64,000 bases of DNA from Flectobacillus roseus (lineage in GTDB: Bacteria; Bacteroidota; Bacteroidia; Cytophagales; Spirosomataceae): assembly GCF_030056665.1 (NCBI RefSeq), contig NZ_JASHIG010000007.1; one strand, 5' to 3'. The position numbers and the translations under genes were made by a program. Under the pieces are notes generated by a model. That model was given only the letters and a program-made list of their open reading frames with translations, searched no databases and was not told the origin of the DNA. Shown here piece after piece: positions 35,761-45,100 of the stretch; within the stretch, counting starts at the first letter, position 1, and the number at the start of each line of letters is the position of its first letter.

Positions 35761-37449
35761 ATGTCTCTACAGAAAAATATTGAAAACCAGATGATTATAC
35801 AGATAAACTTTCAATTCCAACTCAACACGGTATCCAATATAATCTTATTGGTAGCTGTGTTGATTATGGGAATAGTACAAATAGTATCCCTTGGGCGAAA
35901 TCGCTCAAAAGGAAGATGGCGTGTAAAAGTATTGCTCAATTTTTTACTTTGGATAAGCATATTGGGTTGGATTTTACAACCCACTTTTACACGCTCTTCT
36001 GATTCAAATCAGATTTTAATTTATCAACAAAATATACCACATACAAACCTTCAACATTGGCAAGATAGCCTTCATATAGCTGAAAGTTTTACAGAAAAAG
36101 AATTATTACAAGCCATTAACGAGCATCCAGCTTGGATTACCCAAATAGGTACTGTTTATTTGGCTGGAACACATTTTGAGTCAACTTTGCTCAATCAATT
36201 GCTCGATAAAGAATGGAAATGGCTACCAGCTTGGAATAGTAATCAGCTTCAGTCTATCCGTTGGGAAGGGGTTTTGTACAGAGGAGATTTACAACGTGTG
36301 AGTGGTAAAATATTGAGTGAGCAAAAACAAGTGTTAAGTCTGAAAATTGGAGAACAAGTGTTGGATAGTCTTATGCTCAAAAAAGGCTTGGTTGATTTTA
36401 ACCTTATCTTTCCAGCTTTTGTTAAGGGAAAAGCCAAATGTGAGCTATGGCTTGGCGAAAAGCTTTTACAGCCTATCCATTTTGCAGTAATGGAAAAGTC
36501 CGCTAAAAGCGTTTTGGTATTGCAAAGTAACCCCGATTTTGAAAGTAAAACTTTGGCCGACTGGATGGGCAAACGAGGATATAAGGTAGAAATTTGGACG
36601 AAAGTAGCGAAGAATACCCAAAATCAGTTTCAAATCAATACCAAGCAAAGTCTTAAATCCTACGATTTGATTGTGACAGATCCTAACTTAGCCGCCGATG
36701 CCAGAGTTAAGAAGGTATTAGGAGAAAATAAAGGCGTTTTGATTATCAATTTAAGCAATCCCGAAACAGAAACACGTATCATCAATCAGGCGTTGGGAAC
36801 ACAATGGCGACTGACAAAAAGTTCGACACAAGAAGCTATCCTGTTATCCAATGATTTGACGGCATTGCCCTATCAAATTCAACCCAATGCTTGGCAAAAA
36901 AGCTTGAAGGAATACCCTATTGCCGTACAACGCCAAAAGGGGGGAGTGGGACTTAGTTTGCTTAACGAAACCTATCCTTTGATGCTTAGCGGCGATAGTG
37001 TTACCTATAACAAAATTTGGGCTTCCACCTTAGAGGCTGTTCTTCCTTCCGATCCAATATCGGTACAAGTGAATGCTCCTGTTTTTGTTAATATTCCCAC
37101 ACAAATCAGGTTGAATACCCTTAAGAAGAATATAGATTGGCAAGTCGGAGAAGATACGCTGAAACCATCGGTGTCGTCATTGAACTCGCAAAACGAGTAC
37201 CAAAATTACCGATTTACCAAAACAGGTTGGCAACCACTTTTTGATAGTTTATCAGTATATGTCGAAGACTCAACACAGGATTTAGCGTATTTGCAACGAC
37301 TAAAAATGTATGTCGGAAATAATTTTTCAGAAAAAAAACAAAAAAATATAGATATATCAATCGCCCGACAATCTAGCCTTTCTCCTTGGCTTTGGTGGGG
37401 GCTTATTCTATTCATTTTTACGGCTTTATGGGTAGAGCCAAAATGGTAA
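35761..37449 (+). CDS. Membrane protein, last gene of the MoxR cluster
   Basis: A 562-aa protein with membrane segments at about 22-40 and 55-72, a long mainly beta region with a Rossmann-like stretch (SVLVLQSNPDFESKTLADWM, about 240-260, then SYDLIVTDPNLA), and a C-terminal membrane helix (LWWGLILFIFTALWVEPKW). This arrangement is typical of the BatA-like/glutamine-amidotransferase-like protein that closes such clusters, but no named family is certain. The ATG at 35761 or 35791 could be the start. It lies 64 bp after the DUF4175-type gene and before a promoter for tRNA-Leu. Confidence 0.82.
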   Translation: MSLQKNIENQMIIQINFQFQLNTVSNIILLVAVLIMGIVQIVSLGRNRSKGRWRVKVLLNFLLWISILGWILQPTFTRSSDSNQILIYQQNIPHTNLQHWQDSLHIAESFTEKELLQAINEHPAWITQIGTVYLAGTHFESTLLNQLLDKEWKWLPAWNSNQLQSIRWEGVLYRGDLQRVSGKILSEQKQVLSLKIGEQVLDSLMLKKGLVDFNLIFPAFVKGKAKCELWLGEKLLQPIHFAVMEKSAKSVLVLQSNPDFESKTLADWMGKRGYKVEIWTKVAKNTQNQFQINTKQSLKSYDLIVTDPNLAADARVKKVLGENKGVLIINLSNPETETRIINQALGTQWRLTKSSTQEAILLSNDLTALPYQIQPNAWQKSLKEYPIAVQRQKGGVGLSLLNETYPLMLSGDSVTYNKIWASTLEAVLPSDPISVQVNAPVFVNIPTQIRLNTLKKNIDWQVGEDTLKPSVSSLNSQNEYQNYRFTKTGWQPLFDSLSVYVEDSTQDLAYLQRLKMYVGNNFSEKKQKNIDISIARQSSLSPWLWWGLILFIFTALWVEPKW

Positions 37450-37528
37450 AAAAGCCCTTGGAATAGATAAAAATGCTATTTTTTTACCATAAGAAAGAAA
37501 ATAATTATTGATTTTTCTTGTGGAGAGA

Positions 37529-37560
37529 TTTGGAGGATAAAGAAAAACTCTCTACCTTTG
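37529..37560 (+). promoter_or_regulatory. Housekeeping-type promoter of tRNA-Leu
   Basis: TTTG (37529-37532) and TACCTTTG (37553-37560) match the Bacteroidota -33 and -7 boxes (TTTG and TAnnTTTG) with 20 bp between them. Transcription should start about 37566, roughly 50 nt before the mature tRNA. Confidence 0.85.
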
Positions 37561-37614
37561 CATCACGAAACGACAGAACAACGATTCGCATTCAAGTTTA
37601 CTTGAATACCAAAT

Positions 37615-37698
37615 GCCCAGATGGCGGAATTGGTAGACGCGTTGGTCTCAAACACCAATGCCTTCATTGGCATGCCGGTTCGACTCCGGCTCTGGGTA
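37615..37698 (+). tRNA. tRNA-Leu (anticodon CAA)
   Basis: All cloverleaf parts are seen: acceptor GCCCAGA / TCTGGGT with A73 (37698), D-arm region GCGGAATTGGTAGACGC, anticodon stem TTGGT / ACCAA with loop CTCAAAC (CAA at 37649-37651), a long class II variable arm (TGCC...GGCA), and T-stem GCCGG / CCGGC with TTCGACT. The long variable arm and CAA anticodon identify tRNA-Leu reading UUG. The CCA end is not encoded. Confidence 0.98.
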
Positions 37699-37702
37699 CG
37701 AA

Positions 37703-37734
37703 GAGGAACAAAGAAATTTGTTCCTCTTTTTTTT
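37703..37734 (+). terminator. Terminator after tRNA-Leu
   Basis: GAGGAACAAA (37703-37712) and its exact complement (37717-37726) surround a GAAA loop and are followed by eight T residues. It begins 5 bp after the tRNA. Confidence 0.95.
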
Positions 37735-37812
37735 GCTCTTTTTCTACCTGAACTTCTATTGGTGATATCTTCATCTGGTCTGCGTAGTATTGTAATTCAA
37801 TCGGGTATTATT

Positions 37813-38736
37813 TCATAGTGTATTATTTCTTCCCTGCAAACCGCCAGTATGCACTGCCACGACTTGACTCCCTTTCTTGAAAAATCCCTTTTCCGCTAAA
37901 TCGATGATGCCATACAGCATTTTGCCTGTGTAGACTTGTTCGAGTTGGAGGTTTGGATTGTAGCTTTCAAGTTGTCGGATAAAGTCTAGCAATACAGGAG
38001 TATGGTTTGCGTATCCACCAAAATGATAGGCGTCGAGTAGGGCAAAGCGCGTAAAATCAATGGTAGAGTTTTCTGAAAGGAGGTCTTGAATATCATTCAA
38101 AAGTCCAGAGGTTGCTCCTTTAAGTGCCGTTATTCCGATAACTTGAGTTGGTGCTTTACTCGCTGCAAGTATGCCTGCAATGGTACCACCCGTACCGACT
38201 GCCGAAACGATATAGTCAGGTTGGGTTTGTTGGTAAATCTCTTGACTCAATTCTGCTAAACCTTTTAAGGCTAAATGATTGCTACCACCTTCGGGTAAGT
38301 AATAGGCTTTTTCTAAAGCTACATCTTCTTGCTTCAATTGCCTTAAAATCTCCTCTTTGTCTCGATACGCTGTTCGACTTACAAACCTAAACTGCATTCC
38401 ATTTTCGGCGGCATATTGCAAGGTTGGACTCGATTGTGGGTTTAGTTCATCACCACGAATGATTCCTAGTGTATCAAACCCAAAAACTTTCCCTGCGGAG
38501 GCAGTGGCATAGATATGATTTGAATAAGCCCCTCCAAAAGTAATAAGCTTCTTGGCACCTTGCTGTTGGGCTTCTACCAAATTATACTTCATTTTTCGCC
38601 ATTTGTTTCCTGAAATACTTGGATGAATTAAGTCATCGCGTTTCAAAATCAATTGGACACCTGCTTTTTCTAAAACAGGATGAAAAATTGTTTGTACAGG
38701 AGAAACAGGAAGATCAAATGATGGGGAAATTAGCAT
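37813..38736 (-). CDS. PLP-dependent ACC deaminase / D-cysteine desulfhydrase family protein
   Basis: A 307-aa fold-type II PLP enzyme. The PLP lysine lies in SGNKWRK, with LKRDDLIHP before it and GGAYSNH after it. Later, VGTGGTIAG fits the phosphate-binding glycine loop. The family includes 1-aminocyclopropane-1-carboxylate deaminase and D-cysteine desulfhydrase; in bacteria without ethylene biology the second activity is more likely, but the sequence alone does not decide. The ATG at 38736 is taken over a TTG 6 bp upstream. It is a single gene on the minus strand. Confidence 0.88.
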   Translation of the reverse strand: MLISPSFDLPVSPVQTIFHPVLEKAGVQLILKRDDLIHPSISGNKWRKMKYNLVEAQQQGAKKLITFGGAYSNHIYATASAGKVFGFDTLGIIRGDELNPQSSPTLQYAAENGMQFRFVSRTAYRDKEEILRQLKQEDVALEKAYYLPEGGSNHLALKGLAELSQEIYQQTQPDYIVSAVGTGGTIAGILAASKAPTQVIGITALKGATSGLLNDIQDLLSENSTIDFTRFALLDAYHFGGYANHTPVLLDFIRQLESYNPNLQLEQVYTGKMLYGIIDLAEKGFFKKGSQVVAVHTGGLQGRNNTL

Positions 38737-38948
38737 ATTCAAAATCTAAAATGTTGGGTTTGGGAGTGAAATTTCGATAAAAATATCTTGATTTTCATCC
38801 TGATGAAAGTCGTTTCCTATAGCTCAATTACCTTTTTAGAATAACTAAAACAAATAGTATGTTGTTGAAAATCAGGTATATGGTTTGTTGTTTTTTTGAT
38901 ATAAGATTAGCTTCGCAACTTATTCGGGTTTTCTTTCTTAAAAATTAA

Positions 38949-38956
38949 TAATTTTG
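38949..38956 (+). promoter_or_regulatory. Possible -7 box of the RluD-type gene
   Basis: TAATTTTG fits TAnnTTTG and lies 20 bp before the ATG at 38976. The -33 position has only a T-rich near-match (TTTT), so the call is weak. It would give a very short leader. Confidence 0.35.
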
Positions 38957-38975
38957 TACTTGAAAACACGAAATT

Positions 38976-39995
38976 ATGCAAGAACTGGAAGAAGACGAAG
39001 AAGAATTATACGAACATCATCGAATGATAGTAGAAAAAGGTCAAGAACTGGTGCGTCTTGACAAATACTTGATGATGCGCATGCAAAATGCAACTCGAAA
39101 CAAGATTCAAAATGGAATAGATTTAGGACTTGTTAAAGTCAACGAAAGCGTAACCAAAGCAAGTTATAAAGTAAAACCTTATGATGTTGTCACGGTATCT
39201 TTACCACACCCTCCACGCGAAGGTGGTATCGAGCCTGAGAATATTCCTTTGGATATTGTCTATGAGGACGACGATTTGTTGGTAGTCAATAAGCCTGCTG
39301 GAATGGTGGTTCACCCTGCATTTGGGCATTGGGAGGGTACATTGGTGAATGCTTTGGTATATCATTTTCAAAATTTACCCACTCATCGTAATGGGGAGGC
39401 ACGCCCAGGCTTGGTACACCGTATCGACAAAGAAACTTCTGGCTTGTTGGTAATCGCCAAAAACGATTATGCCATGACACATTTGGCTAAACAGTTTTTT
39501 GACCATAGCATCGAGCGTACGTATTATGCCTTAGTTTGGGGAGAGCTAAAAAATGAAGAAGGGACTATTACAGGGCATATTGGTCGTAGTATAAAAGACC
39601 GAAAAATTCGAGCAGTATTTCCAGATGGTTCGGTTGGTAAACATGCAGTGACACACTACAAAGTTTTGAAAAACTTACGTTATGTGTCCTTGGTAAAATG
39701 TAATCTTGAAACAGGGCGTACGCACCAAATTCGTGTGCATTTCAAGCATATTGGTCACCCACTTTTCAATGATAGCACTTATGGTGGCGATAGAATTTTG
39801 AGAGGAACTTTGTTTTCAAAATATGAGCAATATGTAGGCAACTGTTTTAAGATTTGCCCTCGTCATGCTTTGCATGCAAAATCGCTCGGTTTTATTCACC
39901 CAACTACAGGACAGTTTATGCAATTTGATACCGATTTGCCCGCAGACATGCAAAATTTGCTTGAAAAATGGGAAAAATACGTAAACAACGAATAG
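38976..39995 (+). CDS. rluD: RluA/RluD-family pseudouridine synthase
   Basis: A 339-aa enzyme with an S4 RNA-binding domain (about 25-85, RLDKYLMMRM) and the RluA catalytic domain. The catalytic aspartate is D151 in HRIDKETSGL, and GRTHQIRVH follows. It changes specific uridines of large-subunit rRNA to pseudouridine. The S4 domain and the length fit RluD best, though RluC cannot be excluded. The N-terminus is unusually acidic (QELEEDEEELYE). It has its own promoter-like box and no operon partner. Confidence 0.92.
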   Translation: MQELEEDEEELYEHHRMIVEKGQELVRLDKYLMMRMQNATRNKIQNGIDLGLVKVNESVTKASYKVKPYDVVTVSLPHPPREGGIEPENIPLDIVYEDDDLLVVNKPAGMVVHPAFGHWEGTLVNALVYHFQNLPTHRNGEARPGLVHRIDKETSGLLVIAKNDYAMTHLAKQFFDHSIERTYYALVWGELKNEEGTITGHIGRSIKDRKIRAVFPDGSVGKHAVTHYKVLKNLRYVSLVKCNLETGRTHQIRVHFKHIGHPLFNDSTYGGDRILRGTLFSKYEQYVGNCFKICPRHALHAKSLGFIHPTTGQFMQFDTDLPADMQNLLEKWEKYVNNE

Positions 39996-40245
39996 ATTTT
40001 TTTTATTATTTTGTAATTCAAAGCTGATACTTTTCATCGTGATAAGTGTTCATTTTTGTTACAAATATGATTTGAGTAACTCATGATTTAAGCAAACATC
40101 GTGTTGACATTTATTCATGAATTATCGCTAAAATAGTATTGATTATTTTCTAAAAGATTTCCCATTTTTTAGTTGATGTGTAAATGGATTTTCACATTTG
40201 TTTACACGATTTTTTGAGTTCTTAACAATTTGTTCTTGTAAAGCC

Positions 40246-40464
40246 ATGAATACCTTTGTTACCGAAACAGAAGATTTAGTCGATTATTTAGCAGGCATCG
40301 AACGAGCTAAAAGACCTAAAAAGGCCAAGTCCTTAAAAAACTACATTTCCACGTTTTTTGTGGGCTCGCATCCTCCTCAAAATCCACATAACCTCTTGCG
40401 GGAATTAGAGCAAAAAGGTTGGATTTTTATCGGATTGAATGGAGATATTATTTACAATTTTTAG
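40246..40464 (+). CDS. Conserved-looking small basic protein, 72 aa
   Basis: A 72-aa protein: acidic first 20 residues, then a basic stretch (RAKRPKKAKSLKNYI), and a compact C-terminus (LRELEQKGWIFIGLNGDIIYNF). The end resembles the short helical module seen at the C-terminus of some bacterial NYN-type proteins (KTLRN... then a last beta-strand ending in YNF), but this is from memory. The frame is open further upstream, but the ATG at 40246 fits better. A strong terminator follows 33 bp later, which supports a real gene. Confidence 0.65.
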   Translation: MNTFVTETEDLVDYLAGIERAKRPKKAKSLKNYISTFFVGSHPPQNPHNLLRELEQKGWIFIGLNGDIIYNF

Positions 40465-40496
40465 AAACAAATTAATTTCTCTGAAAATGTAAGCTT

Positions 40497-40536
40497 AGTC
40501 AGTTGTTAGGTGAAAGCCTCGCAACTGACTTTTTTA
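40497..40536 (+). terminator. Terminator after the 72-aa gene
   Basis: AGTCAGTTG (40497-40505) and CAACTGACT (40522-40530) form a 9-bp stem with an inner AGG/CCT helix, followed by TTTTTT. Confidence 0.9.
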
Positions 40537-40621
40537 TTATATTTGAAAAATCATCACTGAAATAAATAGACTATCAACAAAGCATATTCAGTCTTTCTTT
40601 ATTTCCTAAAACCATTTCCCA

Positions 40622-41071
40622 ATGTCTGTTATTATTAGAAAATTTACTCCTGAAGACCTCCCAGTGATGTTTGACTTGATTATGGAGTTGGCAGTATACG
40701 AAAAAGCTCCTGAGCAGGTGACTAATACCGTAGAACAAATGTATATCGACGGATTTGGTGAAAACCCTGTTTATGGGGCAATCCTTGCTGAAGTAGATGG
40801 CGAAGTGGTAGGTATGTCGCTGTATTACTACCGTTATTCTACTTGGAAAGGCAAACGTTTGTATTTGGAGGACTTGGTAGTTCGTGAAAAAATGCGTGGT
40901 AAGGGCGTAGGTGAAAAACTCTTGGAAGGAACTTTTGATATCGCCAAAGAAAATAACTGTACGGGTTTGATGTGGCAAGTGTTAGATTGGAATGAACCTG
41001 CGATTAATTTCTACAAGAAATTTGGCGCTCGCTTCGATGCTGGTTGGATTAATGTGCATATTGATTATTAG
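40622..41071 (+). CDS. GNAT-family N-acetyltransferase (SAT-like)
   Basis: A 149-aa single GNAT domain. Acetyl-CoA binding loop REKMRGKGVGEKLL (motif A), motif B in the region WNEPAINFYKKFGA. The order of motifs and the length resemble the diamine (spermidine/spermine) N-acetyltransferase group, which modifies small amines. The exact substrate is unknown. It stands alone between two terminators. Confidence 0.9.
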   Translation: MSVIIRKFTPEDLPVMFDLIMELAVYEKAPEQVTNTVEQMYIDGFGENPVYGAILAEVDGEVVGMSLYYYRYSTWKGKRLYLEDLVVREKMRGKGVGEKLLEGTFDIAKENNCTGLMWQVLDWNEPAINFYKKFGARFDAGWINVHIDY

Positions 41072-41111
41072 GGACTAGGGGAGAGGGTTTAGGCAAGAGT
41101 TTCATGACAAT

Positions 41112-41188
41112 TTGGGATGTGGGATTTCGGAGTTATTACCAGTCTGTAAAATTCCGAAATCCCACATCCCAAATCCGCAATCCAAAGC
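41112..41188. repeat. Heptamer hairpin 1 of a near-identical pair
   Basis: A 21-bp perfect inverted repeat (41111-41131 with 41153-41173) built from heptamers: TTGGGAT/GTGGGAT on the left and CCGAAAT, CCCACAT, CCCAAAT, CCGCAAT on the right (41154-41181). The loop TTATTACCAGTCTG is almost identical to that of the hairpin at 41335-41405. Confidence 0.9.
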
Positions 41189-41230
41189 AATCTCTACTAG
41201 TTCAGGACTTAGTCTTGGACTCATTTTTTC

Positions 41231-41251
41231 AACAGTTTTCAACTGTTTTTT
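41231..41251 (+). terminator. Possible terminator of the GNAT gene
   Basis: AACAGTT (41231-41237) pairs with AACTGTT (41241-41247) over a 3-nt loop and is followed by TTTT. Short and A/T-rich, so only moderately convincing. Confidence 0.5.
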
Positions 41252-41334
41252 AAAAAATCCAATGAAAAAGTCTAAATACCAGAATCCCATTTATTTGTTT
41301 TGTCCAGTAATAAAAGGCAGGGGTTTCTTGAGAA

Positions 41335-41405
41335 TTGCGGATTTCGGAGTTATTGCCTGTCTGTAAAATTCCGAAATCCAAAATCCCAAATCCGCAATCC
41401 AAAGC
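41335..41405. repeat. Heptamer hairpin 2 before the RluF-like gene
   Basis: The left arm is TTGCGGA/TTTCGGA (41335-41348). The right arm has CCGAAAT, CCAAAAT, CCCAAAT, CCGCAAT and CCAAAGC in perfect 7-nt register (41371-41405). The loop is nearly the same as in the hairpin at 41112-41188. It ends 16 bp before the ATG at 41422. Confidence 0.9.
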
Positions 41406-41421
41406 CTTCCAATACAAAGCC

Positions 41422-42102
41422 ATGACTTTTAGGAATAGACTTCAATATTTTTTAGTAAAACGCTTACAGATTTCCAATAAAAAAGCGCTTGAGCTTATTT
41501 CAGTTGGTGCGTGTAGGGTGGCGAGTAAACAGGTATTTGAAAATGTAGAAATACAGCCCTTTGAGGAGATTATTTGCGAGGGTGAAATATTACGAGAAGA
41601 AAAAAAACTGTATTATATCGCTTTTTATAAACCTGTTGGAATAGAAACAACACTCAATCAAGCTATTCCCGATAATCTACAAGCTATTTTACCTTTCGAA
41701 GAAAAACTCTTTCCTGTCGGTCGTCTCGATAAAGCATCAGAAGGACTTTTACTGCTCACCAACGATGGAAGAGTTTTTGATAAAACACTCCGCAAAGAGC
41801 ATCAAACCGAAAAGGAATATATTGTAAAGGTTGATAAGCCGATTACAGCCTCTTTTATTCATCAAATGTCCAGAGGTATTACGATTATGGGACAAACAAC
41901 GCTTCCATGTTTTGTAGAGGCCATTGATGAGTACAATTTCAGAATTATTCTAGTACAGGGACTTAATAGACAAATACGTCGAATGTGTTACAAACTAGCA
42001 TACGAAGTTTTGTCTCTCAAAAGAATAAGAATAGATCAAGTCCATCTAGGTGACTTACAACCGAATGAATACCGAGAAGTTGGAGAGTTGATAGGTGAAT
42101 GA
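41422..42102 (+). CDS. rluF: rRNA pseudouridine synthase (RluF/RluB/RsuA type)
   Basis: A 226-aa enzyme of the RsuA/RluB/E/F family: an S4 domain at the start (1-60, RLQYFLVKRLQISNKKALELI) and the catalytic aspartate D103 in GRLDKASEGLLLLTNDG, with RQIRRMCYKLAYEV near the end. RluF is the closest by the S4 style and the last motif, but RluB or RluE are possible. The frame is open upstream over repeat DNA, but the ATG at 41422 is chosen because the S4 domain starts right after it. Confidence 0.88.
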   Translation: MTFRNRLQYFLVKRLQISNKKALELISVGACRVASKQVFENVEIQPFEEIICEGEILREEKKLYYIAFYKPVGIETTLNQAIPDNLQAILPFEEKLFPVGRLDKASEGLLLLTNDGRVFDKTLRKEHQTEKEYIVKVDKPITASFIHQMSRGITIMGQTTLPCFVEAIDEYNFRIILVQGLNRQIRRMCYKLAYEVLSLKRIRIDQVHLGDLQPNEYREVGELIGE

Positions 42103-42154
42103 TAGGTGACTTTTTCATCAGACTAATAAATCATCGGATATGAATGAGCTAGAC

Positions 42155-42188
42155 TCCAAATCCGAAATCAAAAATCCCCAATCGAAAG
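42155..42188 (+). repeat. Heptamer array touching the 5-oxoprolinase start codon
   Basis: TCCAAAT (42155), CCGAAAT (42162), CAAAAAT (42169) and CCCCAAT (42176) then CGAAAG, directly followed by the ATG at 42189. It is the right arm of the CCNNAAT family; the left arm is missing or decayed. Confidence 0.85.
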
Positions 42189-45100
42189 ATGTCTTTGCAT
42201 TATAATGTGTCGATAGATACTGGAGGAACATTCACTGATTGCATAGCAACGGATTCCGAAGGAAAAATATACCGAAAAAAGATTTTATCCAATGGTACTT
42301 TGCGTGGGCAAGCCGTAGCCTCAGTTTCTGAAAAGTGCCTTAAAATAAAAGAATCATGGTATTTGTCAAAAGATATTTTGGCAGGATATCAATTGTATAG
42401 CCTCGACCAATCATTTGAGTCGAAGGTAATATCTTATGATTTTGAGGAAAAAATATTGACCCTTGACTTACCCGTTCCAAGTGATTTGATTGGAAAAAAC
42501 TTTGCACTCACTGCTTTTGAAGAAGCACCAGTATTGGGCGCAAGACTCATTACTGAAACAGCCTTACACGAGGCTTTTCCTTCCATCGAATTGCGAGTAG
42601 GTTCGACCAAAGGAACTAATGCTTTGTTGGAATTGAAGGGTGCCAAAACTGCTTTTTTGGTGAGCAAAGGATTTAAGGATTTATTGGTCATTGGTAACCA
42701 AGCTCGTCCTGATATTTTTGCCATGAAAATCGAGCGTCCTGAACCCTTGTATGCCTTGGTCGAAGAGATTTCGGAGATAATAGATGCCAATGGTGAAATT
42801 TTACAAGCAATAGATACCACAACTATCGACGAGCTAGTTCAAAAACTTAAGGTTGCTGAAATAGAATCTGTAGCAATTTGTTTGAAAAACTCTTATCGAA
42901 ATCCTGTTCATGAAATTGCGCTCAAAGAGGCTTTAAGTCCACATTTTGAGTTTATCCATATCTCCACAGAATTAAGCTCACAGATCAAGTTTCAACAACG
43001 TGCCGAAACTACGGTGGTCAATGCTTATTTATCACCTGTGATTCATAGTTATTTGAGCAATATTGCTTCCAAAGTTGGGGAAGGCAATATGAAGGTAATG
43101 ACTAGCGCAGGGAGTTTAGTTAGATATGATGCTTTTCATCCCAAAGATAGTCTTTTTTCAGGTCCTGCGGGTGGTGTAGTAGGGGCTTCTAAAGTGGCTC
43201 AGAAAGCTGGTATCCACCAATTTATCGCCTTTGATATGGGCGGTACAAGTACCGATGTGGCTCGTTATGACCATGAACTTGAATATCAGTTTATCCAAAA
43301 AATTGGGAATGCCCAAATTTTTAGCCCAGCCTTGGCCATCGAGACGGTAGCCGCAGGTGGTGGGTCTATCTGTGCTTATGATGGATATAAATTGAGTGTT
43401 GGTCCCGAAAGTGCAGGCTCATGGCCAGGACCCGCTTGTTATGGAGCTGGTGGACCTTTAGCGATTACAGATGTCAATTTGTTGTTGGGACGTCTGGATA
43501 GTACGCAGTTTGGCATACCTGTGTTTGTGGATGGTGCTAAAAAGCGTTTGGAAGAAATTCTATCAAGCATCGAAAATAATACAGGAACTCGTCCTCAAGC
43601 AGAGGAGATATTGGAGGGTTTTAGAGCTATTGCCAATGAGAAAATGGCAGAAACTGTTCGGAAGATATCCATAGCCAAAGGATATGCCACTACTGATTAT
43701 GCGCTTGTGGCTTTTGGTGGAGCAGGTGGCTTGCATGTGTGTGGAATAGCCGAATTATTGGGTATTTCAAAAATATTATTACCGCTAGATGCTGGTTTAT
43801 TGTCAGCTTACGGCATATCACAAGCACAGGTAGAACGTTTTGCCGAGGCGTCGATTTTGGAAATTTATGATGATAATCTTGATAAAACACTAGAAAAAAA
43901 TTTTCAGAATTTAGCAACAAAAGCGATACTAGAACTGGAGAAGGATGGCATATCATCGTCTCAAAGTTATATCAAACATCGCTATATTTATTTACGCCTG
44001 AAAGGACAAGATGCAAGTTTAGAAATAGAGTGGGAGGGTTTCGAGAAAAGTATTCAAACATTTGAAGAAAAGTATCGTCAAATTTATGGTCACTGGACCG
44101 AAAATCGTGCCATTGAGGTAGAGAATATCCGTTTGATTGCAGCTCAAAAGCAAGATACTTTTGAAGAAAAAAGTCGAGTAGTTTTGACGAAAAAGCAAGC
44201 TATCCCCTCACATACGATACAAGCTTGGGTGGATGGACAATGGCAAGAAATTCCAGTTTTTCTACGTGAACAATTAGAGGAGGGTTCAGTAATTACAGGT
44301 TTTGCTTTACTACTCGACCGATTTAGTACAACTGTTGTTGAGAAAGGCTGGGAGTTACAATTGTCCAATAACGGCGCCGCTATTTTGACTAAGATTGATA
44401 CTGTTTTACAGGAAAAAGTCATTTCTGCAGAACAAGATATAACCCAACTCGAGCTTTTTACGAATCGCTTTATGTCTATAGCTGACAATATGGGTGTTTT
44501 GTTACAAAGAACCTCACTTTCGGTCAATGTAAAAGAACGTCTTGATTTTTCGTGTGCCTTACTCGATCACCAAGCCGAACTCATTGCCAATGCGCCACAT
44601 ATCCCTGTGCATTTGGGGAGTTTGGGTGTATGTGTAAGAAAACTTTTAGCTCAAGTTACCCTTAAAAAGGGGGATATCGTTATTACAAACCATCCCAAAT
44701 TTGGAGGCTCTCATTTGCCTGATGTAACGCTGATAGCACCCGTTTATACTAAACATGGGGATAAACTGATTGGCTATGTAGTAAACCGCTGTCATCATTC
44801 AGAAATAGGAGGGATTCGGCCAGCTTCGATGCCACCCGATGCCAAAAATTTAGCAGAAGAAGGCGTCGTTATTTCACCAGTTTTTTTATCAAAAAATGGA
44901 AAAATTGATTGGACAGAAATAACAGAATTACTGCAAAATGCGCCGTATCCTTCGAGAGCAGTCGATGAAAATTTAGCAGATTTGAATGCGGCTTTAGCCT
45001 CAATCAAAAACGGAGAGTTGGCACTTCAGCAATTAGTGGAGGAACATAGCCTCGAGCGTGTGCATTATTACATGAACTTACTCAAGACTTATTCTGCTGA

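Noticed and set aside
41112..41366. Frame of 84 codons over the two heptamer hairpins
   Set aside because: It lies in repeat DNA and shares peptide stretches with another frame only because the two hairpins are copies.
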